In this document: piece by piece, positions 13,201 to 26,747 of the stretch
Layout of the letters: each line of letters opens with the position of its first letter
How positions within the stretch are numbered: the stretch's first letter is position 1
Assembly (NCBI GenBank): GCA_964017195.1
Contig: OZ024895.1
Location: forward strand, 31,555,375-31,619,374
Direction: 5' to 3'
Source of the DNA: Siderastrea radians
Lineage: Eukaryota; Cnidaria; Anthozoa; Scleractinia; Rhizangiidae
DNA length: 64,000 nucleotides
The notes under the pieces: generated by a model
What the model was told of the DNA's origin: nothing
Seen by the model: only the letters and a program-made list of their open reading frames with translations
The model's database searches: none
Program-made: the position numbers and the translations under genes

Positions 13201-14893
13201 GAACGTCGCGTTCTACGGCGCCATAGTTAGGCCAACCTGCCGTCTTACTTCTGTCGTGTACTACGTCGCATTTTCTTCTTAAGTTCTCCACAGACTAACT
13301 AAAAGAGAAGAATGCAGTAGAAAATAGCGTTTTAAGTATTAACCTAAGCAAAAGTTAAGTTTTGAGCACCCTTTTTAGTAAAAGAAAGTGAAAGCTCGAG
13401 GCGGCAACTGTTTTAATGTAAACTTTACTTTTAACATCGTTTCGCTCTCTTGAAGTTTTCTCTAAGACAGTTAAGCAGTTATTTTACGTCGATATAAACT
13501 GAAAAAGCGTCAGGATTACAACTTAGTGTGGTAAATTATGGCAAAGTAATGAACAAATATTTAAAATAAATGTTCTGGCGACAAATGGCGAGAAATGATG
13601 ACAAACAGGAAAACCCGTCGATCGCTCGTTAAATACACACACTGGCAAACAAACGAAAAATAGTGATTCAGTAGTGGGCTTTGAATTGCCCCATTTCACT
13701 GAAGTAACACTAAAAAAAATTAGTCTTCAGTGTAAGCCAATTGTCATTTTGCTTAATTAATTAATCATTTTTACGATATTTGAGAAGTTTGAGTCGTTCA
13801 CAATTTTCAATATGCTTTTTATCAGTACTTCGACGCTATTTTTCCTTTCCACAATGGGCATAGTTCTCACTACCGGTTTCTCAACAAAATGGCCTGCTAA
13901 CAAAAAACTGCTTTGACGGCAGCTCGGACGTTGGGAGTTGGGACAGGCTACAAAGTAAATGTTTTGACCCGATTTTTTTGAAGAACCTCTCGTTCCTCCT
14001 TCTTGGTCGATCTTCTTGCGTAAAGTGAGGCTCTTCTCGTAGGGTGCTTTTTATGTAGTTCTCCTTTTTGTGTCAATACCAGATTTGTCACAGCTGACCT
14101 ATACTCCGCACACGTTATCTCGGTTGTATGACCCTTGTAGCTTGTAGCTTCCTTGCAGCTTGCATTTCAAGCTTCAAGGGTAATTCAGGGAATTCTGCAT
14201 ATAGACCAGGGGTGCTTTTGAATACAAACAAGCCCGACCTTCGACGGTTCGACTCCTGTTGGGAGCACTCGGATTTTTTTCCGAGCCGCCTGTGTCATTA
14301 ACTGATTAAAACATCTTTCTCAAGCCCTACCTTTGTGTTTCTCCCGCCCTTGCTCTACCCACGGTTGTTGCGAAATGAAAGATATGAAGTTCAACAATTA
14401 TAAGCTGTGAATGAATTGAAGCCTGCGAGCAAATTAAGGTTTCTTAGTCGTGGCCTACAAATCTCTACTCACAGGATACCGTTTAACATACGTTGCATTT
14501 ATAGTACCTTTTTTTTTCTCCCTGTTCAGGGAAATGCTAGCATTGGGCAAGAGCAAGCCATGGCCCGAGGCCCTCGAAAAGCTCACAAACACGAGGTCCA
14601 TGGATGCGGGCCCCATAAAAGAGTACTTCTGGCCCCTGTATCTGTGGCTAAGAAAGGAAAGATGTGATTCCAAGTACGAAATTGGATGGCCCGAAAATGC
14701 AGGTCCTTCATATGATCCATGTGTGGTGCCCACAACTTTACCGGACACAAACTCGCAGGTTACGCCTCCAAACACGCAACCAAACGCAAAAGGGCATGCT
14801 CGGTCTATGAGCCCCGCTGACAAGTTAATAATGACTGTATTTGCAGTGCTGTTCGGTTTGAACTTTAATTATGGACTCGTTAAATTCTTTTAA
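4467..14893 (+). CDS. Angiotensin-converting enzyme-like peptidyl-dipeptidase, copy 1 (five exons)
   Basis: Peptidase family M2 zinc dipeptidyl carboxypeptidase, predicted to act at the cell surface on peptide C-termini. I place exons at 4467-5512, 11596-11819, 12530-12773, 12908-13030 and 14530-14893; all junctions are GT-AG, the total is 2001 nt (666 residues), and the frame holds throughout. An N-terminal signal peptide ends near VFA/ETS. Zinc ligands are HEMGH at residues 366-370 plus Glu394, 24 residues downstream as in human testis ACE. HASAW, KYH and YIRY, which hold the substrate and chloride residues of the family, are all present, as is WW-x-LR. The C-terminus ends in a hydrophobic segment without a basic tail, compatible with GPI attachment or a single membrane anchor. 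It is a single-domain enzyme. Intron 1 is about 6.1 kb and hosts a transposon. Activity is inferred from residue conservation. Confidence 0.93.
6329..7834. mobile_element. Non-autonomous DNA transposon with minisatellite-like terminal repeats and 8-bp TSD
   Basis: The element begins GGGCGACCCTAAAACG at 6329 and ends with CGTTTTAGGGTCGCCC at 7834. Inward from each end are several imperfect copies of a unit containing CGGAATGGCGGAA (left) or TTCCGCCATTCCG (right), so the terminal repeats are themselves tandem arrays of about 115-145 bp. The 8-bp sequence CAAAATCT flanks it on both sides (6321-6328 and 7835-7842), a clean target-site duplication. The interior has no recognisable transposase. Eight-bp duplications are typical of hAT-type and some other cut-and-paste families; the exact superfamily is not decided. 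It lies in intron 1 of the first ACE gene. Confidence 0.85.
13126..13200. repeat. (ATT)n microsatellite
   Basis: About 25 uninterrupted ATT units in intron 4 of the first ACE gene, just after exon 4. It is likely polymorphic between individuals. Confidence 0.97.
14240..14330 (+). repeat. Possible tRNA-derived SINE fragment
   Basis: Contains GGTTCGACTCC, which matches a pol III B box, followed by a short palindrome of CTCGGA and TCCGAG around a T-run. No clear A box precedes it. It lies in intron 4 of the first ACE gene. I regard it as a truncated SINE or a repeat tail; confidence is low. Confidence 0.35.
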
Positions 14894-15776
14894 TATACCT
14901 GACACTAATTCCAAGAGAGCAAAAGCACATTCGAGTGGTCACACTTGATTCAGTGGATTTCATTCCTAGAAACGATTGTACAACAGAATAGACAGCACCA
15001 CAGTAAAGTACTGCTCAACAGCTTTCAGCTGGTCACACTTTAACCCTCTCAGTCTCAGCATCATTATACAAATTCTCCTTGCTGATTTCCATACATTTTG
15101 TTGAGTACTACTTGTAAGAACGTGTTAAAACATCAAAAAAGCACGTTTTGGTGATCATTTACTCAATTCTAAAGACCTCTGTGTGTTATAATGCACTGAT
15201 TTGATGGGGAGAAATTTGATGCGGACCACAACTGGGGCTTACCGGGTTAAGATAGCTAAAAAAACACCAAACCCCCACTTCGTTCCCAGGTAAGAGAGAC
15301 CCTGGGAACGAGGTTGGTACAACCCAAAGGAAAGCACTTCTCAGTGCCTTTCGCATTCAGATTATACAACTTTAGGATTTTATCCACGGACTCTAAAGTT
15401 ATCACCACATTACTTTAACTGAGGCTCGATTTTAGGAGTTAAATAAATGGTTTGTTTTAATAATAATTAACAGATGTAAATATATAATACCTGACTTACT
15501 ATATTGTAATGAATTGTTCAGTTTTATTATAAAAACCATGAAACGAAATTTATTTTTAAATGTATTTTCCATGAATTTAGCCATGTTGGTAAGTAACAAA
15601 ATAATATGTTAAAAGTGAAGCCGGCCACGTAAGACGAAAACTGTATTTATTTAAGTTCGTGACGATCTTGAGACTGCAGCAAAACGGAGTCCCCTAGGGC
15701 TGTTGAAGTAACGACCTTCCGTAGATCTTTGTACGCTGGTTGGATGTCGTAGATTCGACTGCCATCAAGGACTCCA

Positions 15777-15829
15777 TGTTGTTGTTGTTGTTGTTGTTGT
15801 TAATGTTGCTGTTGTTGTTGTTATTGCTG
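15777..15829. repeat. (GTT)n imperfect microsatellite
   Basis: A run of GTT units interrupted by TAAT and GCT near the middle. Simple repeat in the inter-ACE spacer. Confidence 0.9.
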
Positions 15830-17362
15830 TAATCCCTACTCGTGAAAACCTGAACACCGTTAACTTATTAACGCAGATTGAAGTTTTTTTTATTTTTCTT
15901 TATTATTATTATTATTTTTATTTTGGAGCTTGATGATTAAAGCGTAAATAAAGATACCTTGGGTACCAAAGGATTTCCTCCTGTTTTTTCGTCGAGTGGA
16001 ATGTAAAAAATTATCTGGCGATAAAGATTACTAGAAAATGGAACTTCGTCAGTGTTTGTAACTCAAAAAAGGTGATGTTAGGTTGCAAAAGTCACTTTTT
16101 TTTTTAATGGCCAAATTGTAAACTCTAAACACTTGGGAATGCTGTCTTGAAATAATCTCACTCGATTTCCAGCATTAAAGCAGCGAGATTTAAGAAATCT
16201 AATCAGCAGTATGCGACTTGTTCCATAGCAATGGCCATAGCAACAATTGTTTACATTTATTAAATGCGCACAAACAAGCCTCAATAAGAACATAACCCCC
16301 CTCCCCCCGCCTCTCTGTAAAATGACATCTAGTACTACTGTGGAGAAACACCTGACTGAGGAGAGATTCCTGAGGTCAGAGTTTTAACCGACAAAACATG
16401 ACCCAAATCTTACAGAAACGATGGTTTTTGCATCAAATTACCGTTCAGCTTGTATTTTAGTGTGGCAACTTGAATTTGACAATAGTTTTAGGATAATGAG
16501 CGACGGATAAGCTGTCTAGAATCCGTTCCCTTATCTTTAAGACTGTTTTTCTCCAATGACAGAATTTCTCGAACTGAATGAATTTTTGAGCACGATATCT
16601 CCGGGGCATTGTAACCTAGTGTTCTGAAATTTTCAGCAAGATTAAAGGACTTAATTTCCTAGGTCGTAAACCTAAAAAATGCTCACGATCTTGAACTTCT
16701 TCTCAGTAAGTGAATCCTTGCCCTCGTTTTTATTTCCTTCTACTTTACTTTCTGTAAAAAAAAAGAATAAAAATAAACTCGAAAGAGGCCAAGCTGCTAA
16801 TTTTCGAGGTTTAACCCCTGAAGAATTCATCTGTGGACAGATCTAAGTTGATTTCATACTTACCCAACCATGCATTAGTTAGATATCGTGCTTACAATGA
16901 ACCCCCTATTTTTTACTGAGAAGGCTGGTTAATCATTAACTGTTATGTCATGTGACCTGAAAAGACTCAGTTTGAAGTCAGGGTGTGAATCCCTATAAAA
17001 TGATGGTAAAAATATCCCGCAAAGTTCTTTTCTAAAGAAACTCACTTTTTGGGTATAAGACCACCTTAATAGATGAGTCGAGTAAAGAGAACTTTTAGAA
17101 GGTCCGACAAGTGAGAGGACCCTGGGAACGAGGTTGAGGGGTGGGGTCTCCAGGTACGCCACGTTCAGACGCAAAACCGTAGAATTCCGAAACTAAGTTT
17201 CGGCTCCGTTTATTTTTGCAATTAGCTGAGGGCTAAGAAGCCGCAACACGAAAAGTTGCGAGATTTGTCATTTAAAAAGGGGTAATGTCATTAAAATGGT
17301 GTTTTTCCTAGTTCAAAAATGCTCTTAATTCACACTGTAAGTTGGAATGCTTGTTCATGCAT

Positions 17363-17844
17363 TACCGTAAACTGCCGCTTATAAGCCCTGGGCTTATACA
17401 ACTTCGTAAGGGGTTTTGAGTGGGCTTATAAACGGAGGGGATTATATCCGGGGGTGCTTATAAGCGGACTAAAACAAACGTTTCGAAATGAGCCACAGCA
17501 GTGTTGATCGAAATACGTTTTTAATTTATCAGTTTTTAATTAACCTTTGAAACGTCATAATAAATCCAATTCATTTCAATTTTAAGAAAAAATCAAAACT
17601 GTAACAACACAAACGTAACCGGAAGGTAACAAAACAGAAGCTCAGAGTTCATCTTCGCAGTGTTCTGTGATTGTGCTTGATATTAAGGAAACAAGGAAAA
17701 CTAAAGGGGGGCTTATATCCGGGGGGCTTATAACCGGATGTATTTTTTTGTTTACAGGTAGATGGGCCTATAACCGGAGGGGCTTTTAACCGGAGGGGCT
17801 TATAAGTGGGGGGGGGGGGGGCTTATAAGTGGCAGTTTACGGTA
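17363..17844. mobile_element. MITE with TACCGTAAACTGCC terminal inverted repeats
   Basis: The left end TACCGTAAACTGCCGCTTAT at 17363 is matched by ATAAGTGGCAGTTTACGGTA ending at 17844. The outermost TA on each side fits a TA target duplication as in Tc1/mariner-type elements. Sub-terminal sequence is rich in CTTATAAG and G-run words in repeated form, including a G-run near 17808-17820. The element is 482 bp, has no transposase, and is presumably mobilised in trans. Confidence 0.82.
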
Positions 17845-20800
17845 TTTGCTTCTTGACCACCAAGGGGACGATATTATCAAGTGGATTTTCAAAGAAACAA
17901 CGAGCCACAATCAGGTTTTTCTGATTTTGTAGAAGACACAAGGAGAAAAAAAATTAAAAACGTCGGCGCGACTTTGTCAAGTCGGAAACAGTTTCGTCTG
18001 GCCCTCCAAAGTTAAAGACACTTGTTGATGATTCCTGTGGACTAAAATAGCCATTTTTATCATAACTGGACCATGATGTTTTAGCTTCCATTGATGCAAA
18101 TGTGTTTCTGGTTTTTTCAAATTGATGCTAAATAGGGGTTGATCGTGTTCCTTTGGTCTTTAAAAAACCTTCACATGGATCCTCCAAAATGAAAGGCACT
18201 AAGGTAACTGGATAAGAATATTTTGAGAATGTTTTGAGAACAACACTTTAACCCTTAGACGTACAAGCAAAGTTACACCCCCACCTTGGTACAAGGGTCT
18301 GGGAGAATTGATGGACCCCACTTGGGCTTTTATTGTGTTACAATAATTCGTAAAGATTTTAACTTTAGTAGAAAGCCTGTGATGTGCTCTACAAGATGAG
18401 GTGATATGAGTTATGGGTTGCAGGGCTGCTGGGGGCCTGTGACATCATCCAAAATGACGGCTAACTTGGATTTTACCAAAAATTAGAAATAAACAATTAC
18501 GCCGGAAATTGAAAATGTTTTATGCTGTAGAATATGACATAATTAAACACAAGGGTAAAACGTGCATTTTCCTTGAAAAATGGCTTGACCTCCTACTACT
18601 ATGACATCATATCTCGTAACCATAGCAACCCATTCTCACCTCTTGTGTGAAAAGGTGTCTAAGGGGTATGCGCTCAGCCACTTAAAACGGCAGGTGCTGG
18701 TAATAAATCGCCATTGGAGAAATTCAAGAAAAACCTTATGGGGAGGGGTGGTGCCCCCCCCTCCTTGTACGACTCAGGATTAACATTAGAACCATGTATA
18801 AGATAACTATATTTATACACGGTTTTTCCATCAGCATTAGTAATCATTATGAACTAACTATCTATCTACCTAACTACGATTATAAAAGAATTAAATTTAA
18901 AGTGCATCTAACCCTAAAAATTTTTTCCCCGTCAAATAAATCCTGTCATCATTTAGAGCATTTCGTCACTTGAAAAGTTTTTGATTTGGTTTAATCCCTG
19001 ATTTTCTGTGCGCGGTTGAAGTACGGAAAATCGGCCGAAAATAGACACCATTTTGGTTCAGGGTCGAGCAGTGAGGGCATGGGACTAGTCACCTTGTGAC
19101 GTCAATCAAGAATCCGTCTCTATCGGAGCTATATTTCTCTTGAGCTCTCGAAGATGTACAGAAAACTGTCGCCCGTTCGTATTGCTCCGAGACATGGTAA
19201 CCAAAGAAACGAATCACAAGACGTATCACTACAAAATACAGCATTTTTTGACGACGAGCGACCAGAGGCGAAGGGACGAAATGAGTGGATTTTGTAAAGC
19301 AATAGCGAGCAAAGCGGCAGCCTTCCAAGCACTCGATACTACGCTCGATGCATTTTCAGCAAAGATCTCGTTGTCGCAAAAGAAGGTATGAATGAATGAA
19401 CAACTTTAGTATCCGATTAAACGATAGCTTTTTGTGTATTTCCAATGATTCAACGGCCGATTAACCACAGAATACGCGCGATACGCAGTACGCAGAAAAT
19501 TATTACCTTAGCGAATTATTCAAGTTGGCGACACGGTAAGCGCTAAATAATTACATGAAAGCGGTGCTCAAAACAGCGAAGGGTTTAAAATTAAAGACCG
19601 TATTTATAGAAAGTCCTCCTTCAGCAGAACCGAACGCGCTTTCTCCGCAATAACAAGCCATTGCAATTATTCCTTATTCTAGTCTTTGAACGTGCCTCGC
19701 TATGAGAATTTTATCTTGAGTCATATCAAATCACTCGAGCACAACAAAACATTACTGTGCAGAGACATAACATCTTAGAGCAACAAACAGTCAATTTTAG
19801 AAAAAAATCCGTTGGGTACTCCTGAGAGATCCCTTGTTCATATCCTCCGTTGAAGTAGAGGACAAGCAGTCTCTTTCTTAATTCTTTTATTACCATTTTT
19901 TTTGCGAAAAAAGGCCGCAAGAAGATCGAAGTGTGAGCGATGAGCGGCGAAGCCTCAAGTCGCGAGTTAAGCGAGGGCCGGTTGATTTACATAATTTGTA
20001 CGTTTCCGCTCGCGCTGAGATCTGAGGAAACTGCTTGTACGTTGACGCGAGAAAAATGATTGGTAAGATAACCTCAGTTGAACCCGTACTAACAAACTCT
20101 CGTGCTTATAATTCTCGTCAATGTCCTTTAGAAAATAATTGCCTTCCTGATTCACTAGTGTTATAAATTGTTGTTATTGTTAATGCTGGTTACAGAAATG
20201 GACAAGACGTAAGTAATATCGCAGTTTCCACATTTACTTCTACGTAAAATAAATAAATGAAGAAAGGAATGCTTTATTAAAATCTCCATTTCTATAAGAG
20301 GTTCCCTCAGCTTGAATATAAATCTCAAATGCGAGAAGCGGAGAGCAGGAATACCAAGACCAAACGTGAAGACCGAACGTGTGAACTAAAATGTAAACAC
20401 TCAAGGGCGAAGCTCAGCATTCCGGTTTCTTCGCGGCCCTCCAAGGCCAATCGTAAGTTGCTTTATTTGCTGTTCCAGTTCTTAGTTTGCCTTTATTTCC
20501 TTTTTGCATTGAGCAATTCATTCTTCGTTGGTTAGCGGCTTTTTAGCAGATATGGGCAGGACGGCACTTTCTTCATCCTTTGGCGGTGTACTGTCGACTT
20601 CGTGTTCCGCATCTATCTCGTATTCAGAGCTAAAATTCATCTACAAACCAGCAGAATCCGCGTAGCTCGTCTCAGTATCTGCTTTGGATTATAACATTGG
20701 AATTTTAGTCATACTATGACTTTGTTCGAATTAGCTGGAAGGTCAGAAGGCTTCGATGAACAAATAAAGTCAGAGAAGCACAGCTAAAAACTAAGCCGGG

Positions 20801-20887
20801 TGGAATTCTTAGTTCTTGATCTGACGTCACAACTACGGCTCGCCCCAGGTTCCTGTTACTCGGACGTGAACCAAATTTTTCTTGAAT

Positions 20888-21127
20888 TTAACAGGGCACA
20901 GAAAATCGAGAATTTAAAATTTTACTTAAAAACTGTGGCGACTCAATTTTGTCTGAAAAATCACTTAAAGAAGTCGCTCGCCGTAATTCTGAGGGTAAGC
21001 TGTTCCACAACTGGGCTCCGCTGTAAGAAAAACTTCTCTTTAGATAATCAGTGCGGGGTTGTGGAAGGGCTAGTTTGTTCACAGCAGTAGTGGGAATACA
21101 CTGTAGTTGCTTTGGAATCATGTTCAC
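20888..21127 (-). mobile_element. LINE remnant: C-terminal end of a non-LTR retrotransposon reverse-transcriptase protein
   Basis: The minus-strand frame contains the conserved C-terminal signature of many L2/CR1/Jockey-like ORF2 proteins: LPQPRTDYLKRSFSYSGA, then QLWNSLPSELR and a short SLSDF stretch before the stop. Upstream on the minus strand (beyond 21127) I see no reverse-transcriptase core motifs, so this is a 5'-truncated dead copy, the usual outcome of target-primed reverse transcription. The exact clade cannot be assigned from this short tail. Confidence 0.75.
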
Positions 21128-24100
21128 AGTAATTTCTAAAATAATGTTTACAGTAATTTCTGGGTTGCACCGTTTCCTCTCAGAGGATCCATCACCATCG
21201 ATCGGGAAGCAGATACATCGGGGGCTCTCTACTTTTAAAACTCTAGTTTTTCGGTCTTCTCTCTAGTTTCCCAGGATCTAGCACTTCCTGTTTTGACAGG
21301 GTGCCAGACAGACCTGCCCCTCCCCCCCTAACTACTAGCGAACGGGATTTTCGGGATTTTTCCAAATCGTGGATTTTTTCTAACGTGGCTGAGCTATCCA
21401 GAAGCTAACTTTGTTGAGACGGCGTTCTCATTCTGATACGGAGGGGAAAATTTATATTAATAATTACCTTCGAAGACGGCAAAGAAAAGGCAAAATGTAC
21501 AATGCACGTGCTGCAGAGTCATTGTTTTAATTTGTTAATTTAAACCGTATGTTTGGCGATATTCTCATTGCTGTCCCCTATTCTCTTCAGCTCACTCATC
21601 ATGGTCGGAAGTTTTATGGCCTCACGGAACGCAATTACACGCCACCCATGCCGGCCCCTGCACGAAGCTTGAAGTCTCTGTATACAATTCACTGCTTTAA
21701 AGAAAATATTTATTTTCTATTTTCCAGGATGACAATGTTTACTATTTCTCAGTGACCAGAAATTAAACAAAACACTTTCTTTTATTAATTAAAAATTCCT
21801 ACCTTGAACAAGTGGTATCTAAGCACCGCGATAACTGCATTCTCCCAAAACTGGTTGATGTCTAATTTCACTGACCTTACAGACACTCATAGGCTGTCAG
21901 ACGGGCAGGGTAAGAGAAAAAGAAAAATAATTAACTGTGGGATAGTTTTCATGAAAGACGAACGTTAAAAAAAATGGTGGTAAATACATTGTAGGCAGGG
22001 GTGTTATATTGGGCAGGGAAAAAAAGGTTTTAATACCCAGAATCCTTTGTTTGTGTGTCATAAATTGGTTCCATTTCGCCGCTGATTGACAAAACGTGTT
22101 ATTTGCTTGACGATCAGGAAATGAGAAACTGTTTCGTACGGCTGCTAAGTGGAAGTAAGTGAAGCTGGAAACAGAGGTAAGCTTGAAGATTCCATGTACT
22201 ATGTGTTCAGTATACCTAGCTGAAGCGATTTTTCAGATTTTTTGAAAAATTACGTGCACGACACTGGTGCACGTACAAAAACAACTCAACAAGCAAGAGG
22301 CATAATCATGCATAATAATAATTGCAGCGTCGAATTCAGTCGCAACTGTAGAAAAGTGCGCAGACAGGAAAACCTGATGCGTTTTGAAGGTACTCTACAC
22401 GGATTGCGAAACTGGCCGTTTAGTAGACGCAGAACCAACAAGTTAGCTCTCACCAGCTTTTTAAGGCATCAGACTTGGAATTGTTATTTTTCAGTTCTGG
22501 CTGACTATATTTATTCAAAATCGATTATGTAACTCGACGTGAGAACTGTTGAGTTAGTTCACGTTATGATAAATGCATGTAAAGCTGGTTCATCAATCTA
22601 ATGTTGAGGCAATTTATTTTTCATCTTAGTAGCCGCATTTCAGAGAACGAATAGACTGACGAATCTGAAGAAAAAGCCAGACTTCAGGTGAAGTTTATTT
22701 TTGGAATATCACAAGAGCACCAAACGAGAAAATTCAAGCAAAATGGTTAAAACGTTGTTTTCTGTTTTCTCAGGGATCCTTAAAGCATATTTGTGTAAGC
22801 TAAGACGGACTGGTCTGTTCGGTTACTTTAGCTGAAAATAATAAGTCCCAGAACATTTAAGGAAACGGACTCTTTTTTTCCCCCAAATTTCCTAGCTTCT
22901 GTTGATTTTCCGGAAATGCCAGCTGACCTTATTTCACACTCTAATGGACATATTGGTCCTTCCAAAAACGAAAGGAATCAACAAACCCACCTCTTACAAC
23001 AATTAATTTCGAATTTCTGGCGCAATTTATGCCTTCCAAACAGATATTCAACCGAAATGGATCGTTGGGTTCCCCTGCTAAAGAAAAACAAAATCGTAAC
23101 ACTATCTGTGTAAATTCTTAGTTGTTGCTGAAATGCAAGAGCTTTATATACCTTCTATATTTGCGAAAGACTTGCGACATGAGATCTAGAAATCCTACTT
23201 TACAAATCCATCTCCTCGTTGTAGATGTCTTTCTTGTTTTACTTTAATGGAAGGATGGTTACATAAAATTTTGCATTGAAAGCACCACAACCATGCACGA
23301 TCATTTCTGTTTTTTTTTAATTCCCACATGGCTGAATAACTTAACAGAGGGCTTAAGATTGGTAGCCAAAAACCGTTTTCTTTTCAATTATTAACTGTGT
23401 TTGAAAGTTTTTTTTTCGATTTTTTGCTTTTGCAATCAAATGAGTAAAAAGTATGGCTGTCAAACCGGTTGCTGTTGGTCAAATAAAAGTAATTCTGTAC
23501 AGTTTATACAGTTGTGAAAAGCATGAAAAGCTGTCGCTCAGCTGCAGTCATTTACAAACTGGGTTTTCAAGGTCTCGTAAATTTAGCCAAATGTAACAGG
23601 TCTTTTTTAAATGGTGTTTCTCCTTCTACTTATTTAGGTGGTGTTTATTTAAATGGTGTTTCTCCGTCTACAATTATCTTTTTTTTTTCGTTTTGTTAAC
23701 TCAGTTGTCGCTAAGAAGATACAAGATGCATGTATTTGTGCGTGTAGTTCATAGGCTGTGCATTGTATAGCGCCAGTCTCCCCCTTTAGGAGAGCGGGTG
23801 GCTGAAAACAGGCTTTCGGCTCGGCATTCGGACACTGATGTGCAAGCTAAGAATAAAATACTGGAATATAAAGCCCTGTTTTCAAAATAACGTTAGTTTG
23901 AAAATATCGCTTTCGCGAGCCTTAAATCGTGTCCAAAAACCTACAACTCAAAGAATGTTTGTGTTCGTAAGCCGGCCAGCCTCGCAGTCCGCCTACCCAA
24001 AAGCAAACTATATTCAGCGAGTGCTCGTGGAATATGATTTACAAGCGAATCTAGAATCATAAAGGTTTGGAATCTTGACTCTCCCATAACCATAAAACAC

Positions 24101-24984
24101 AAAAGGCGAATGCACGGAGGACAGAAATGTTTCCAAAACTCACTCGATCACGCCGCTCTTACCACCGCTCCGAACCGCATTATATTTAGTTTTAATTAGC
24201 GCTAGATAAAGCGAGAACATTTCACATTCCTTTCAAATAGAAGAAACTCTTTTGTTAATAGCTTTCATTTTCTTTGTTATCATCACACAGGATGGATATT
24301 CATTTCAATTTTCAAAATACATGAATTGCCATGAAAACAAAACGTACTGCAGCTAGCTAAGGTGTCGACTGCGGCTAACAGATCTGATTTACAAAGATTC
24401 TGTTCGCAAACCATTCTTTCTCCTCCTTTTCTGCAATTCCAGGGATCAGTTTATGGAAAAAATCGAAGTGTTGTCCTTAGGCATCGAAGGCCTTGAAGCT
24501 GCCGCTTTAGCGTCGCTACCGGCACTACAGAGCGAGTCCCGTCGTCACATTTAGAAGACCAAAACATTTCAGCACGTGAAGATCGCGTACCGTAATGAAG
24601 TAAAATGTCGGCGAATAAGCTTGACCAGCATTTCAATCTATTGGATATCTTTTGCTTGACTAGTGCAATAACCAAGAAGGTCCTTGAATAATGATTGCTT
24701 TCACAAGCTTGACTGTTTTGGTACTGCCACGCGAAGGAGAGCATAAACCGGTTAGAGTCCTGGCGTTGTCTCGCACATTTCACGAGAAAAATGGCAAACA
24801 ACACCAAAATAACCAGCTATTAATTTTTTAAGGCCAAAAAAGTGAATGAAGGCCCAAACTGGCCGTATTGGCGCAGATGTAGCCGGATTTCAATTCACTG
24901 TGAAAAAATCCTGATTTTAGATGGCATAGAAAATGGCGGATTTCTCACTCGATGCGCGCAAAGCACTGTGGGTGACTAGGATCC

Positions 24985-26747
24985 TTTAAACACGAAGACG
25001 CGCTATAAAAGGAGAGGTACCTAAGGTACCTCGAGATCATTTGTCAATCAACCTCGCTAGCCTACAGACGTGAAAGCGGCGCACAGTGAGAAGCTCACAA
25101 AATAAATTCACACACACACTTTATGTGAAGTTTTACTAATAACAACTAAATTATTTTAAGAATAAATTGGCCAAATTTTATATCTCGATCTACCTTTTTG
25201 GTTCTTTGTTTAAAAATACCTTGCCTTTTGTGAGACACGGCAGCACGCGAAATCGTGGTAGAGGAATTCAAATTATAAACGGTTACTCCACAAGCGTAGT
25301 CTGAAGACAGGAGCTTTTTGAGTTAGATAATTTCTTTGTCAATTTGAGAATATTATTTTACTGAACTTTTAAAATGTTCAGGTCAGTATTTCTTGCAGAC
25401 TAAACCATATGCATGATCTCAACAAATCTAACTCTTGTTTGAATTGTGCGCCTTTTCATAACATTACGAGCTAAGCAACTTGATTCCCTTTTAGCGTAGG
25501 TCATGTCATCGCATTTCCCTATACATCTGAAACTCTGATATGTCTACTTGGTAGCTAGCCAATAAATCAAATCATATTTGTCGCGAAAACTCACGGGTGA
25601 AACAACACTATAATGCAACGTTTTGGGAGCTAAAGGACTCGAACGTGCTACACCACGATAGAAGCTGTCAAGCACTATGCGGCGAAACACGAGCATACAA
25701 TTCAGAGAGCATATTTCAACAAAACATTAAAGCAATTTGCAATATTTTACCTCAATTGTAATATAGAAATCCTCCTCAAAGAACCCCGGTCTGTGCAATT
25801 CAGATACAAGTCGAGTACCGCCGCAATATAAAACAGTCGGCCGGTAAAGCATGTCCGTGTCGAGCAACTGCAGCCGTTCACAATGGCGCGTTGTATAGAA
25901 CTCAAAACACTTCCCACACTTATGAATGCAGCATAACTTTTATTGGGAGCTACGCAATGTTTTTAGACGAAACAAAGTAGTGTGCAAATATTCTGCTTGT
26001 ACAACTGAGCTTAGAATCGCCAGTCTTCTCTTTATGGGTCAAAATGCAAGGCCCGCAGCATCCGTTTGTGTGAATATATTCCACCCATGGCGTTCACCTT
26101 TAGGTACATTTCGTGGTACACAAGTAGGCGTCTTTTAGGTTTTTCTCAGAAGAATCAGCCGTAACAATATTGAAAATCAAAGGTAAATGGACGACAAACT
26201 CTCGAAGCAAAAGCAATGCATTCAAAGCGCCTTGATTCGAAGCAAAAGCTGACTAATGAAACGGCCAAACGCCCGCCATGAATCGAACAGTGAACTTTTC
26301 TTTCACTGAATCTACAGTTTAGTCATTTATTAACCATTAAACCAAAGTTTAGCAAGAGCATGCTGTGGTAGGAAAGTCCACAAGCCATGCATTTTGAAGG
26401 CTCAGCGAGGCTTCATCCGACTGAGAGGAGTCTGTGTGCCATCGTGCAGCATCTCGCGATTGGGAGAGCCGTTACGAGCGCGAAATTCAAATTTCGTACG
26501 CTAAAATATTATATTTGAGCTAAGGAAGAGTCGTCCCTCTTGTTACTTTTAATGTTATCTCACAAAGTAAGTATTTTATAATCGAAATTCAACAGCTGTA
26601 GGTAGCATTTGCCCTGTTTTTCGAATAACGAATTTTCCCCCGTTCCTCGCGTAATCCGCCATTTTTGATTTTAAGTCGTTGAAGCAGTGATTTCGTGACA
26701 AAGAGGGGGAGGAGCTCTCCCTTTTATAGCGCGTCTTCGTGTTTAAA
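24985..26747. mobile_element. Candidate element bounded by 32-bp inverted repeats that contain a TATA box
   Basis: CACGAAGACGCGCTATAAAA at 24991 recurs inverted at 26722-26741, preceded or followed on both outer sides by TTTAAA. The arms match over about 32 bp with one indel. If TTAA or TTTAAA is the target duplication, the unit is about 1.76 kb with no transposase. Each arm carries a consensus TATAAAAGG box pointing inward. From the right arm a short minus-strand frame starting ATGGCGGATTAC lies about 75 bp downstream. Alternatively these are two related promoters in inverted arrangement. Confidence 0.45.

Noticed and set aside
13064..13282. Poly-leucine open frame
   Set aside because: Translation of the (ATT)n microsatellite inside an ACE intron.
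19140..19391. 83-codon plus-strand frame with possible donor after it
   Set aside because: Two alternative frames look equally plausible; no homology that I recognise.
24451..24807. 118-codon minus-strand frame
   Set aside because: Looks partly protein-like but no recognisable motif, start context or splice support; treated as chance.
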